From contig JAACJO010000005.1 of NCBI GenBank assembly GCA_013368445.1, forward strand, positions 62,001 through 126,000: DNA of 64,000 nt, in the 5' to 3' direction. Source of the stretch: Leucocoprinus leucothites (Eukaryota > Basidiomycota > Agaricomycetes > Agaricales > Agaricaceae). Below are positions 20,720 to 29,255 of this stretch, piece after piece; within the stretch, counting starts at the first letter, position 1; every line of letters begins with the position of its first letter. The position numbers were made by a program, and so were the translations under genes. Below the pieces are notes generated by a model, which was given only the letters and a program-made list of their open reading frames with translations, was not told where the DNA came from and did not search any database.

Positions 20720-23026
20720 TCCACAACGGACCAAGCAGAGTTTGCAAGACAAGTTGAAATCTTCGCAAGAAGAGAATTCCCAGAAGAATCCTACAGTACC
20801 TACTACAGTGAAACCCGAAGAACAAGGTTCTACAGAAGTAAAGGATCAGGAAGATTCTATTACATCAAAGAACACGAAGGGAAAGTTGCCTACGTCCCAA
20901 TCAAGAAGGAACAAGAAGGAGTCCTTGAAGCTGAATACGCAGCAGTTGGTCACAAGCAACTTCACAGAACTGTCAAACAACAAATTGAAAAAGGAGCTGG
21001 TCTTGAAGAACTTCGAGACGTTACCGAAGAACAGTACATTGAAGAAGCAGAAAGAAGACAAACTCCATTTCCAGAAACCCCTGCAGAATCTAGCAGGACC
21101 ATCGAACCAGAACCAATCCTTGACATTACCCCAAGAACCGAAGACACCTCACAAGACAATCATTCAGAGCCCAGAATTGACACTCCAAGTTCAGAAGAAT
21201 CTGAATTTGACGAAGAAGACGAAGAAGAAGACGAAGAAGGAACAGATAGTGGAGAAAGAAGCCAACAAGAATCTGAAGGAAATCGAACAGAAGAGGAAGC
21301 AGAAGCACTCGCAAGGGCAATCGACAATCTCAAACTTAAATCCCCAGAGAAACCCAGACTCGATAGACCCCCTTCTTACTCCTCGAGCCCAGCCTTTGGA
21401 CATAGCCCAAGGTTCCTCAGTCCCATTACGAACCCTATCCCCTTTAGCTTTACCAATTCCCCCACCGGTATTGCCAGTACCAGTACCTTACCAACAACCA
21501 ATCCCAACATTACTACAGCCAGTACCACCATCACCGTACCCACTAACACCCAAACAAAAGGGAAAGCAAAGGCAGTTGTCACCAACACAGGAGGTTCTTC
21601 AAACCGAAGAAGCCCCACACCGCCACCACCAAATCCTCAAGGAGGACCACCAAGTCCCGGAGGTAATCCGCCTGGAGGACCAGGAGGACCAGGAGGACCA
21701 GGAGGAGGACCACCAAATCCTCAAGGAGGACCACCAAGTCCCGGAGGTAATCCGCCTGGAGGACCAGGAGGACCAGGAGGACCAGGAGGAGGACCACCAA
21801 ATCCTAATCCAAACCCCCCGCCAAACCCAATGGCACAACCTCAAGCAGGATTCCAGCTTAAGTACCCAAAGCCCAACAGGTTTGATGGCAACCCAAGCTA
21901 TTACAGACCATGGATGGCCGAAGTCGAACTCTACTTCGACTCATATGGTGTCACAGATGACCAATCAAGAGTCAACTACACCCTTGGATTACTCGATGGA
22001 GCTGCCAAGTTATGGCAACAGGATTACAGACTTAGTCAAGCAACTGCAGCTACCCAAGCAGGATACACCCCACACACCTTCGATGAGTTCAAGAATGCGC
22101 TCGAACAGTCATTCGCTCCAACACAACAGAGCTTTGAGGCTGAAAGAGAGCTCCGCTACTATAGACAACGAAACAAATACATCGAAGAATACATCGCCAA
22201 TTTTTCCGTCCTCGCCTCACGTGCAGGACTTACTGACAGCACTTCTCTCCGATCCTACTTCGCCGAAGGACTTGACAACGACGTCAGATTCGAAGCAATC
22301 CGAGCTGACCCCCAAACCCTCGCAGAATGGAAAACAGCTGCAAGACAGGCATACAAAGTTGTCCAAGAGCAAAAGAGATACCGCATTGGAAATTCTAATC
22401 CAGGATCTTCAAATAGATCAAGAAAGACCAAAAAGAATAGTAGACAACACGGATCCCAACCACGATATAATGATGTCTATAGTCAACCCCTATCTAGACC
22501 CAGACGATCCGAGTGGGACATGGATATCGACAGAATATCAAGAGGAATATACCGATTATCAATCGAAGATGATCGGGAAGCAGACGACGGAGGTATATAC
22601 GAACTTGGCGCAGAGGATGATGATAATCCTGAAGAAGAGGAGAGTGAAGGAGAAGACATCAACCAAACGTACAATGAAGGACCAAGCAACACAGACAGAG
22701 ATGTCTATGGGTCACTATACTCCCACATCATCAATAACGTTCTCACCGACGAACAAAGAATTGCACTCAAGAGAGGAGAATGCTTCTTCTGCCACAAGAA
22801 AGGACATTTCGCTAAATCTTGTCCGGCAAGGAAGGTTTGGTTTAAGTCAAGAGGAAAGACAAACATGGGATCGAAGCAGACGCAGAAGTCCCAGTCCAAA
22901 CCGAAACAAGGGAATCGTAGACCTTTCAAGCCTAAAAGGAAAGATCCAGACGCCATGGTTTACGAAATAGAACAAGCTAGTGATGAAGACGACCCATTTC
23001 AAGAATACTCAAATGAAAATTTTTGA
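20720..23026 (+). CDS. gag: Gag polyprotein of G1 copy 1 (AUG form starts at 21830)
   Basis: The frame is open from just after a TAG at 20717 to TGA at 23024-23026, 768 codons. The first ATG in any frame is at 21830, giving a 398-residue Gag with a capsid-like region (QLKYPKPNRFDGNPSYYRPW, ELYFDSYGV) and one CCHC knuckle (CFFCHKKGHFAKSC). Upstream, 370 codons in the same frame look protein-like: a mixed N-terminal block (FYRSKGSGRFYYIKEHEGKV), a long Glu/Asp block, then a Pro/Gly repeat. An ACG at 20726-20728 in good context (A at -3, G at +4) could start the long form. Either long Gag starts at a non-AUG codon or this stretch is untranslated leader. The end is a -1 frameshift site. Confidence 0.8.
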   Translation, partial: STTDQAEFARQVEIFARREFPEESYSTYYSETRRTRFYRSKGSGRFYYIKEHEGKVAYVPIKKEQEGVLEAEYAAVGHKQLHRTVKQQIEKGAGLEELRDVTEEQYIEEAERRQTPFPETPAESSRTIEPEPILDITPRTEDTSQDNHSEPRIDTPSSEESEFDEEDEEEDEEGTDSGERSQQESEGNRTEEEAEALARAIDNLKLKSPEKPRLDRPPSYSSSPAFGHSPRFLSPITNPIPFSFTNSPTGIASTSTLPTTNPNITTASTTITVPTNTQTKGKAKAVVTNTGGSSNRRSPTPPPPNPQGGPPSPGGNPPGGPGGPGGPGGGPPNPQGGPPSPGGNPPGGPGGPGGPGGGPPNPNPNPPPNPMAQPQAGFQLKYPKPNRFDGNPSYYRPWMAEVELYFDSYGVTDDQSRVNYTLGLLDGAAKLWQQDYRLSQATAATQAGYTPHTFDEFKNALEQSFAPTQQSFEAERELRYYRQRNKYIEEYIANFSVLASRAGLTDSTSLRSYFAEGLDNDVRFEAIRADPQTLAEWKTAARQAYKVVQEQKRYRIGNSNPGSSNRSRKTKKNSRQHGSQPRYNDVYSQPLSRPRRSEWDMDIDRISRGIYRLSIEDDREADDGGIYELGAEDDDNPEEEESEGEDINQTYNEGPSNTDRDVYGSLYSHIINNVLTDEQRIALKRGECFFCHKKGHFAKSCPARKVWFKSRGKTNMGSKQTQKSQSKPKQGNRRPFKPKRKDPDAMVYEIEQASDEDDPFQEYSNENF
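21650..21817 (+). repeat. Two-copy 84-bp repeat encoding a Pro/Gly-rich segment of Gag
   Basis: Two nearly exact 84-bp copies encode QGGPPSPGGNPPGGPGG-like units. Copy 2 of the element (57730-57840) has only one unit but more GGP triplets, a net difference of 66 bp (22 codons). Confidence 0.8.
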
Positions 23027-23062
23027 GTACTCACGAAGATCAGATAGACATCATCGATCTTC
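23017..23062 (+). promoter_or_regulatory. -1 ribosomal frameshift signal between gag and pol
   Basis: The gag frame ends GAA-AAT-TTT-TGA. A AAT TTT (23017-23023) is a canonical X XXY YYZ slippery heptamer, directly followed by the gag stop. Slipping by -1 enters the pol frame. Eleven nt downstream GAAGATC (23035-23041) can pair with GATCTTC (23056-23062), a possible stimulatory stem. Copy 2 has the same at 59046-59052. Confidence 0.75.
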
Positions 23063-26000
23063 AATCAAACAAAGGATTAACAGTACATGTACCAATATTG
23101 CTCCATACAACTAGAGCAAAACACAATCTACAAGCACTACTAGACTCAGGAGCTAGTGGAGAATTTATCGACCCACAACTAGTCGATACCTACAACTTGC
23201 CAAAATTCAAGATGAAAAAGGCAATCAAAATCCGTAACGCCGATGGAACACAAAACCTATCAGGAAGTTGTACTCACTATACAAAATTAAAAATAGAAGT
23301 GAACAACAAAATTATGACAATCTCACCAAGAATAGTCAAACTTGGATCAAACCAACTATTCTTAGGAATCACATGGTTAAAGAGATTCAATCCCGACGTT
23401 GATTGGCAGAAACTGTCATTACGTTGGCGAGATGAAAATTCTCATACAATCAAATTAACCAAAGCGAAAACTGATTCCATCAATCAGTTATATTATGAAA
23501 TCAATGTGAAGTCTAACACATCACAACAACTTCACAACTCGGCTACTAAACCTAAAAGGGAATCAGACCCTGTGAAAGCCGTACCAAAGAAATTTCATCA
23601 GTTTCTCAAAGTCTTCAACAAAGATGAATCTGAGAAATTACCACCTAGACGTCCTTGGGATCATAAAATCGAGACTATACCTGAATTTGAACCCAAACGA
23701 ATGCCAGTTTATCACCTAACACCTCAGGAAAGAACTGAACTTGACAAGTTTATTTCCGAAAATCTACGAAAGGGATATATTCGGAAATCCAAATCACCAA
23801 TGGCCTCTTCTTTCTTCTTTGTAGGAAAGAAAGGAGGAGACTTACGTCCATGCCAAGATTATCGATTCCTTAACAAGAATACAATAAAGAATGCTCACCC
23901 AATACCGAGCATATCACGAATCATGGATAAACTCAAAGGATCTAATTGGTTCACCAAATTAGATGTCCGACTAGGATATAATAATGTCCGAATCCATGAA
24001 GGACATGAATGGAAAGCGGCATTCCGCACTCCAAATGGGTTATATGAACCCACAGTCATGTTCTTTGGAATGACAAATTCCCCTGCTACCTTCCAATCCA
24101 TGATGGATCACATCTTTAAAGACCTTACTGAGAAAGGCGGAGTTATTATTTACATGGATGACATCCTTATCCATGCGAAAACAAAGGAACAACTCGAAAG
24201 ACTTACTAAACAAGTCTTGAAGATTCTACAACAAAACGAGTTGTATTTAAAGACTGAGAAATGCGAATTCGAGAAGCAACACCTAGAGTACCTCGGAGTT
24301 ATCATAACTCCTGACTCTATTGAGATGGACCCCATTAAACTTAAAGGAATACAGGATTGGCCTGTACCCAAGTCTGTCCGAAATATCCGACAATTTATTG
24401 GATTTTGCAACTTCTATCGCAAATTCATTCACAACTTCTCAGCTATCGCACAACCACTTAATGCATTACTTCGTAAAACAACGAAATTCGAATGGAACTC
24501 AGAAGCACAGAAAAGCTTTGAGAAGCTCAAGGAACAATTCCTTAAGCAACCTATACTTCAAATAGTTGACGAATCAAAGCCATTCGAAATCGAATGTGAT
24601 GCTTCCGCATTTGCTACTGGTGCAGTACTACTCCAAAGAGATTCAAATGGAGATAAGCACCCTGTGGCTTATTATTCACAAACCCTCAACCCTGCGGAAC
24701 GAAACTATCATGTGTCTGACCAAGAATTCCTTGCTATTATTAGAGCACTAAAGGAATGGCGACACTACCTTGAAGGATCAGCACACCCTATCATCATATG
24801 GTCTGATCACGAGAATCTCACCAGATGGCGAGAACCACAACAATTAAATCGAAGACAAGCTAGATGGATGCTATATATGACACGCTTCCATTACTCCATA
24901 AAACACTTGGCTGGCAACAAAAATACTCTTGCCGATGCATTGAGTAGAAGACCAGACCTAGTTCCAGATGGAAAGGATAACGAAGATCTAGTTGCAATAC
25001 CATCAGAAAAATTCATTAACTTCCTTTCTGAGGAAATTAAAGAAGAAATTAAAAATAAACAAAAGAAGATCAACCTATCTGAAAGATTTACAGAAGATGA
25101 TGGCATTTATAAATATCAGGGAAGACATGTGATACCTGAAGATGCCGAACTAAAAAGAAGACTTCTACAACGTGTACATGATCACGAGACATCAGGACAC
25201 CCAGGAACAGCTGAAACGTTCCGTAAACTATCTAAATTAGTTTACTGGCCTGGAATGAACACATATGTTCAGAACTACGTGAAAGGATGCCCTATTTGTC
25301 AACAATACAAAATCAACCGTCATCCAGTTAAACCACCAATGCAACCAATTAAAGGCCCTTCTTCCACAAGGCCCTTTTCCCAAATATCCATGGATCTTAT
25401 CACAGATCTACCACCTGACGATGGATATGATTGTATATTGTCCATAGTGGACCATGGACTTACGAAAGGGATAATCCTAACTCCAACAAAGAAGACAGTA
25501 AATGCTGATGGCATTGCTGAAATTCTTATTGACAAAGTATTTTCAAAATACGGAACACCCAACAAAATAATCTCAGATCGAGATCCACGATTTGCTGCTA
25601 AATCAATGCAAAAACTATACGAAAAACTCAATATTACCCCAGCCCTGTCTACAGCATACCATCCACAGACAGACGGAACTACCGAAAGGTACAACCAAGA
25701 AATTGAGTTTTACTTAGCAGTTTACACATCACAAAACCCAACCATATGGAAACGAGCACTTCCAATGATTGAATTTGTACACAATACGAAACCCCATTCT
25801 GGAAGAAAACACTCACCATACGAATTAATCCTAGGATATAACCCACAAGCGTTTATATCAGACATAGAGACAGACACACCTTCTATCAATGAGAAGTCTC
25901 TATTCTTGGAACAAGTCCGAGAAGCAGCTTTAGAGGCACATGAACGAACACGTCTCATGATGGCTCAAAGAAAGAACCAACCATGGACACCATTCAAAGT

Positions 26001-26433
26001 AGGAGACCGAGTTTGGTTAGATAACCGAAATCTCCCTTTACCCTATGCTTCTAAGAAGCTTAATCAAAGAAGAGAAGGTCCATTTACTATTATTAGAAAG
26101 ACCTCTCCAGTCAACTACGAACTCAAACTACCACAAAAATGGAAGATTCACAACAAGTTCCACGCTTCACTTCTCATGCCAGTAACTGAGAATGACGTTT
26201 ATGGTAAACACAACCCTAAACCACCACCTGTCCTAGTCTCAGGAGAAGAACAATACGAAGTCGAAGCAGTCCTAAACCATAGAACTCACAAACTACGTTC
26301 TGGAATAAAAATAGAATACCTAATTCGTTGGAAAGGATATGGACCAACTGAAGACTCATGGGAACCAGAGAAAAATCTTGAAAATTCAAAAGAAATAATT
26401 CAAGAGTATAAAAGCCAACACAATATCTCTTAA
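23023..26433 (+). CDS. pol: Pol polyprotein of G1 copy 1: protease, RT, RNase H, integrase, chromodomain
   Basis: 1136 codons, open throughout, entered by -1 frameshift from gag; there is no ATG at its start. Order: aspartic protease (LLDSGASGEF, about residues 40-50), reverse transcriptase (KLDVRLGYNNVRI, MFFGMTNSPATFQ, catalytic YMDD in VIIYMDDILIHAK), RNase H (ECDASAFATGAVL), integrase zinc motif (HDHETSGHPG...CPICQQY), integrase core (SMDLITDLPPDDGYD, SDRDPRFA, HPQTDGTTERYNQ) and a C-terminal chromodomain (YLIRWKGYGPTEDSWEPEKN). All catalytic residues are present. The chromodomain places it among chromoviruses, where it directs integration to marked chromatin. Confidence 0.95.
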   Translation: MSTHEDQIDIIDLQSNKGLTVHVPILLHTTRAKHNLQALLDSGASGEFIDPQLVDTYNLPKFKMKKAIKIRNADGTQNLSGSCTHYTKLKIEVNNKIMTISPRIVKLGSNQLFLGITWLKRFNPDVDWQKLSLRWRDENSHTIKLTKAKTDSINQLYYEINVKSNTSQQLHNSATKPKRESDPVKAVPKKFHQFLKVFNKDESEKLPPRRPWDHKIETIPEFEPKRMPVYHLTPQERTELDKFISENLRKGYIRKSKSPMASSFFFVGKKGGDLRPCQDYRFLNKNTIKNAHPIPSISRIMDKLKGSNWFTKLDVRLGYNNVRIHEGHEWKAAFRTPNGLYEPTVMFFGMTNSPATFQSMMDHIFKDLTEKGGVIIYMDDILIHAKTKEQLERLTKQVLKILQQNELYLKTEKCEFEKQHLEYLGVIITPDSIEMDPIKLKGIQDWPVPKSVRNIRQFIGFCNFYRKFIHNFSAIAQPLNALLRKTTKFEWNSEAQKSFEKLKEQFLKQPILQIVDESKPFEIECDASAFATGAVLLQRDSNGDKHPVAYYSQTLNPAERNYHVSDQEFLAIIRALKEWRHYLEGSAHPIIIWSDHENLTRWREPQQLNRRQARWMLYMTRFHYSIKHLAGNKNTLADALSRRPDLVPDGKDNEDLVAIPSEKFINFLSEEIKEEIKNKQKKINLSERFTEDDGIYKYQGRHVIPEDAELKRRLLQRVHDHETSGHPGTAETFRKLSKLVYWPGMNTYVQNYVKGCPICQQYKINRHPVKPPMQPIKGPSSTRPFSQISMDLITDLPPDDGYDCILSIVDHGLTKGIILTPTKKTVNADGIAEILIDKVFSKYGTPNKIISDRDPRFAAKSMQKLYEKLNITPALSTAYHPQTDGTTERYNQEIEFYLAVYTSQNPTIWKRALPMIEFVHNTKPHSGRKHSPYELILGYNPQAFISDIETDTPSINEKSLFLEQVREAALEAHERTRLMMAQRKNQPWTPFKVGDRVWLDNRNLPLPYASKKLNQRREGPFTIIRKTSPVNYELKLPQKWKIHNKFHASLLMPVTENDVYGKHNPKPPPVLVSGEEQYEVEAVLNHRTHKLRSGIKIEYLIRWKGYGPTEDSWEPEKNLENSKEIIQEYKSQHNIS

Positions 26434-26448
26434 CATTCCCCAGCTTCA

Positions 26449-27798
26449 ATGACTACTTCAGAAGTCAGTGAACAACCAACAGTACCAGTCTTTGGAACTA
26501 TTATTTGCGAATCGCCCTCACCTATTACCCCTCCTACTACACCGACCAACACCATCGACGATGCGAACAAGGTCGAAGAAAGTCCTGGTCTTGCCTCATC
26601 GCAAGAACAAGGCACCAAATCCCCTGCCGGAGATAGTGCAGGCGGAGACACTAGCGGTGAAAACTCTTCACCCTATAAAGAGAATGCCACCCTACGACGA
26701 GCATTTCTTCGAGAACAGACAGCCGTTGACTTTCTGTCCGCCTACGGCAGCAATCCTAGACTCACTTCATATGTCTACAACATCGGGAATCGGATTGATG
26801 CTCTCGCTTCTGCAAGAAGTGAATACAAGCGTCTCCAGGAAGAAATGGACTTCCATCTTAGTAACCTGGCACGCCATATCCCTAGGGGTCCCTATACTCA
26901 GAACATCGTCCGACGCATCCAACGCACCGACCCGGACGGAGATTACTTCACTACGCTCAAGCGTCAACAAGCTCCAGAGCGATGTGCACAGGATTCTGAG
27001 CGCGCCTCAGCTGATGACGAAGGAAAAACTTCCCCACCTAGCGTCAAACCTCAACAACGTCATGATGTGGCTACACACAATGCCATATTACCGAATACAC
27101 CCCCTCCAACGCCTACTAACGAGCCTCCTCGAAATACCAATCGAGACGCGACTCGCCCTGGACGTACTAGTCGAACCTGCGACATATGTCACGGAATGGG
27201 TCATATCAAGACGCTTTGCCCGGGATATCATTGCACCTGGTGCGACACTTTCGCCCCCGGCCATTTCACCAAGTATTGTTCCCGAAATCCTTATAAAGGA
27301 ATTGCTCAACGGGATCTACCCCCAGTCGCCCTGGCAGCACTTTCAATTACCGAAGGAGTCGATGCCGCCAAGGCTCTTGCTCTGCAGTCCATCTCCGGAT
27401 CTGCCAGAATACAGCCCCGACAGTCCGGTGTACCAACCGGCAATCACGGCGCCCCCATCACCGATGCCGTCGGACTTCGATCCGAACGACATAATCCAAC
27501 ATCCATGGCCGTTAACACCACCTCCCTCGGCCCAACCTACAACCCTACTTTTACGCCGCGACGAGGTTGTAAACCCGCACCACGAGGAAGACAATATGGT
27601 CGTCTCCAGACCTCAGTCCGTTCCTCCCATCCAAACCATCGAGGACGCAGTCCGAACGGACGTCCCCATCACGGTCGAGCTTCTCGCATCTATGAAGGAG
27701 AACGCCCCCTTACACCCCCATACGAAGATGGCAATTACGAATCTCATTACGATGATGAGGCCAACTTCAACATAGACGGTGAAGGTAATTTACCTTAG
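26449..27798 (+). CDS. Third ORF of G1 copy 1, double zinc-knuckle protein (449 aa)
   Basis: Starts 15 nt after the pol stop, in the same frame as pol, at an ATG in weak context (T at -3). Residues about 75-160 look like a helical domain (TLRRAFLREQTAVDFLSAYG, EYKRLQEEMDFHLSNLARHI). Two knuckles follow: CDICHGMGHIKTLC (CX2CX4HX4C) and CTWCDTFAPGHFTKYC (CX2CX6HX4C). The rest is Arg/Pro/Asn-rich with an acidic end. It sits where retroviruses have env but shows no signal peptide or membrane helix. A Pyr-rich stretch ending CCCCAG six nt before the ATG could be a splice acceptor. Function unknown; nucleic-acid binding is inferred from the knuckles. Confidence 0.75.
   Translation: MTTSEVSEQPTVPVFGTIICESPSPITPPTTPTNTIDDANKVEESPGLASSQEQGTKSPAGDSAGGDTSGENSSPYKENATLRRAFLREQTAVDFLSAYGSNPRLTSYVYNIGNRIDALASARSEYKRLQEEMDFHLSNLARHIPRGPYTQNIVRRIQRTDPDGDYFTTLKRQQAPERCAQDSERASADDEGKTSPPSVKPQQRHDVATHNAILPNTPPPTPTNEPPRNTNRDATRPGRTSRTCDICHGMGHIKTLCPGYHCTWCDTFAPGHFTKYCSRNPYKGIAQRDLPPVALAALSITEGVDAAKALALQSISGSARIQPRQSGVPTGNHGAPITDAVGLRSERHNPTSMAVNTTSLGPTYNPTFTPRRGCKPAPRGRQYGRLQTSVRSSHPNHRGRSPNGRPHHGRASRIYEGERPLTPPYEDGNYESHYDDEANFNIDGEGNLP
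26561..27775 (+). other. Overprinted ORF in the +1 frame of ORF3 (404 codons from ATG)
   Basis: The next ATG after the ORF3 start, at 26561, lies in the +1 frame with A at -3 and opens 404 codons without a stop, over almost the whole of ORF3 (435 codons if counted from a GTG at 26468). Parts are strikingly protein-like (SPDSPVYQPAITAPPSPMP, NNVMMWLHTMPYY). It is kept open in copy 2 (62590-63804). Whether it is translated cannot be told from sequence. Confidence 0.5.
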
Positions 27799-27835
27799 TA
27801 ACTTAGATAGTAACTAAGATGTGGACATCTTAGCT

Positions 27836-27847
27836 AGGAAAGGGATA
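27836..27847 (+). promoter_or_regulatory. Polypurine tract of G1 copy 1
   Basis: AGGAAAGGGATA directly upstream of the 3' LTR at 27849, the expected primer site for plus-strand DNA synthesis. Confidence 0.75.
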
Positions 27848-27848
27848 A

Positions 27849-28510
27849 TGTTATGTATATTGATTATATCTAGCATTTGTTCCATCTATAACACGAAGTC
27901 GATATTAGCTTTACTTAAGTAATATCGCAATTATGTTTCTTCTTATTTGTTCTTATATTTTCTTATATGTTTTGACTCGTTTACTTTGTCTGGTTATGAC
28001 TCGTTATGACTCGTTTGGTTTTGTTTGTATTTTGATGACATGTGATTGTTAAATATAGCTGCGCTATATTTGGACTTACCTTGTGATCGATCAGATGATC
28101 AAAGAAGAACTTCTTTAGAAGAACTTCTAAAGCTTCTTTGACAGATCGCGTCTTATATAGTTTAATTAGCGTTAAGGAAGCTGTACGCTTCTCTTCTTTT
28201 ATTAGAAGCCCTTAGCCCTAGTTAATAATAGATACCGACTTGTATCGTATATAAGTCGTCGACATCTACCAAGGAGAAACATCGTTTCTACTTGGTTAGG
28301 TGGAGACTCAATACGAGCCTTTATCTATACAAAGTCGAATTGAACTTAAGCTCTAAGATCTCAATTACTAAAGTCTTAACTCTATAATCGCCGTATTATA
28401 ACTCTGACTTAGTAAACGACTTTGTCGCTTACCGAGAAGGAGTCCCCTTTGATAAGATCAACTCGATACTTATCGCGCCAGCTTAGGACCGGGCCGGCGT
28501 CACTATAACA
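27849..28510 (+). repeat. 3' LTR of G1 copy 1
   Basis: 662 bp, differing from the 5' LTR only at ACCGGG versus ACTGGG near the 3' end. Followed by the target duplication GCTTT. Confidence 0.95.
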
Positions 28511-28628
28511 GCTTTGCTATAGTGGTTGTGTCGTGTTGAGAATACACACAATACCTGCACTATCAAAACAAAAGAGGAAGAATATGAGCAACCTGGGAAG
28601 CCAGAATTAAAGAGAGAAACATAAAATA

Positions 28629-28895
28629 CTGTACCTTTTTTAATTCAAACAGTAAGGGGTGCCAGGGTGACCAAAAATTTAGAGTCTTTGGCAAACAGTA
28701 AACCGAAATTCAAGTGTGACCAGTGCCCAGAAACCACTCAGAATGGGTGCGTACAGCAAAAATACTCACTAAATACCATGACAATTGGTCTGAAAAGGAA
28801 CAGCAGCACCCCTCAGATGCCATGACCCGAGATGCCCGAACAGCAAAAATGGCCAATTGTGACGTGACCTCCTGTTTGAATTAGAAAAGGTACAG
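28629..28895. mobile_element. Tc1/mariner-type MITE (267 bp)
   Basis: Inverted termini of about 24 bp (CTGTACCTTTT... and ...AAAAGGTACAG) with one mismatch, flanked by TA on both sides. No coding capacity. TA target duplication points to mobilisation by a Tc1/mariner transposase. Confidence 0.7.
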
Positions 28896-28950
28896 TAGAT
28901 GAAAGCAACAAGGAAAATGTATGTCCCTCAAGGCTCAGCCAACAACTTAT

Positions 28951-29233
28951 TGTTGTAACGAGCGGCAGGGATCTAGAGTGAAGATAAACACTCAGAATCG
29001 TAGAACGAGACTATATATATTGATAATAATATACCTAGAGTGAAGATAAACACTGTAGGTAATATAAGTAAAGAGATTTTGTCCATAAAGCAAAATATGC
29101 TCACCTCAGAATCGTAGAACGAGACTGAGGTGCACGAAAGGCTACTCGAAAAATAAGAGAGTGACTTATGTAATACGCGAGGTGGAAAAAGGAGTTAAGT
29201 CCGAAAATACTGCGAAGGGGTATATACACAACA
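28951..29233 (-). repeat. 3' LTR of the Copia element
   Basis: 283 bp. On the element strand it begins TGTTGTG and ends TACAACA. A short purine run (GAGTGGGCG, 29234-29242) precedes it on the minus strand and is the likely polypurine tract. Confidence 0.93.
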
Positions 29234-29255
29234 CGCCCACTCAACGAGCAAGTAT

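Larger units (their letters stand above)
19498..28510 (+). mobile_element. Complete chromoviral Ty3/Gypsy retrotransposon, copy 1 (family G1)
   Basis: 9013 bp bounded by 662-bp LTRs that start TGTTATG and end TATAACA. The target-site duplication GCTTT lies at 19493-19497 and 28511-28515. The two LTRs differ at one base, a T/C near the 3' end, so insertion is recent. Between the LTRs are a self-primer binding site, a long leader, gag, pol with chromodomain, a third ORF and a polypurine tract; gag, pol and ORF3 are all open. It is very likely competent or was until recently. A second copy of the family starts at 55591. Confidence 0.95.

Noticed and set aside
20742..22970. 742-codon ORF taken as the Gag of G1
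   Set aside because: It starts at TTG, its knuckle and capsid residues are absent, and the real Gag with a CCHC knuckle lies in the -1 frame relative to it. I list it only as a possible overprinted frame.
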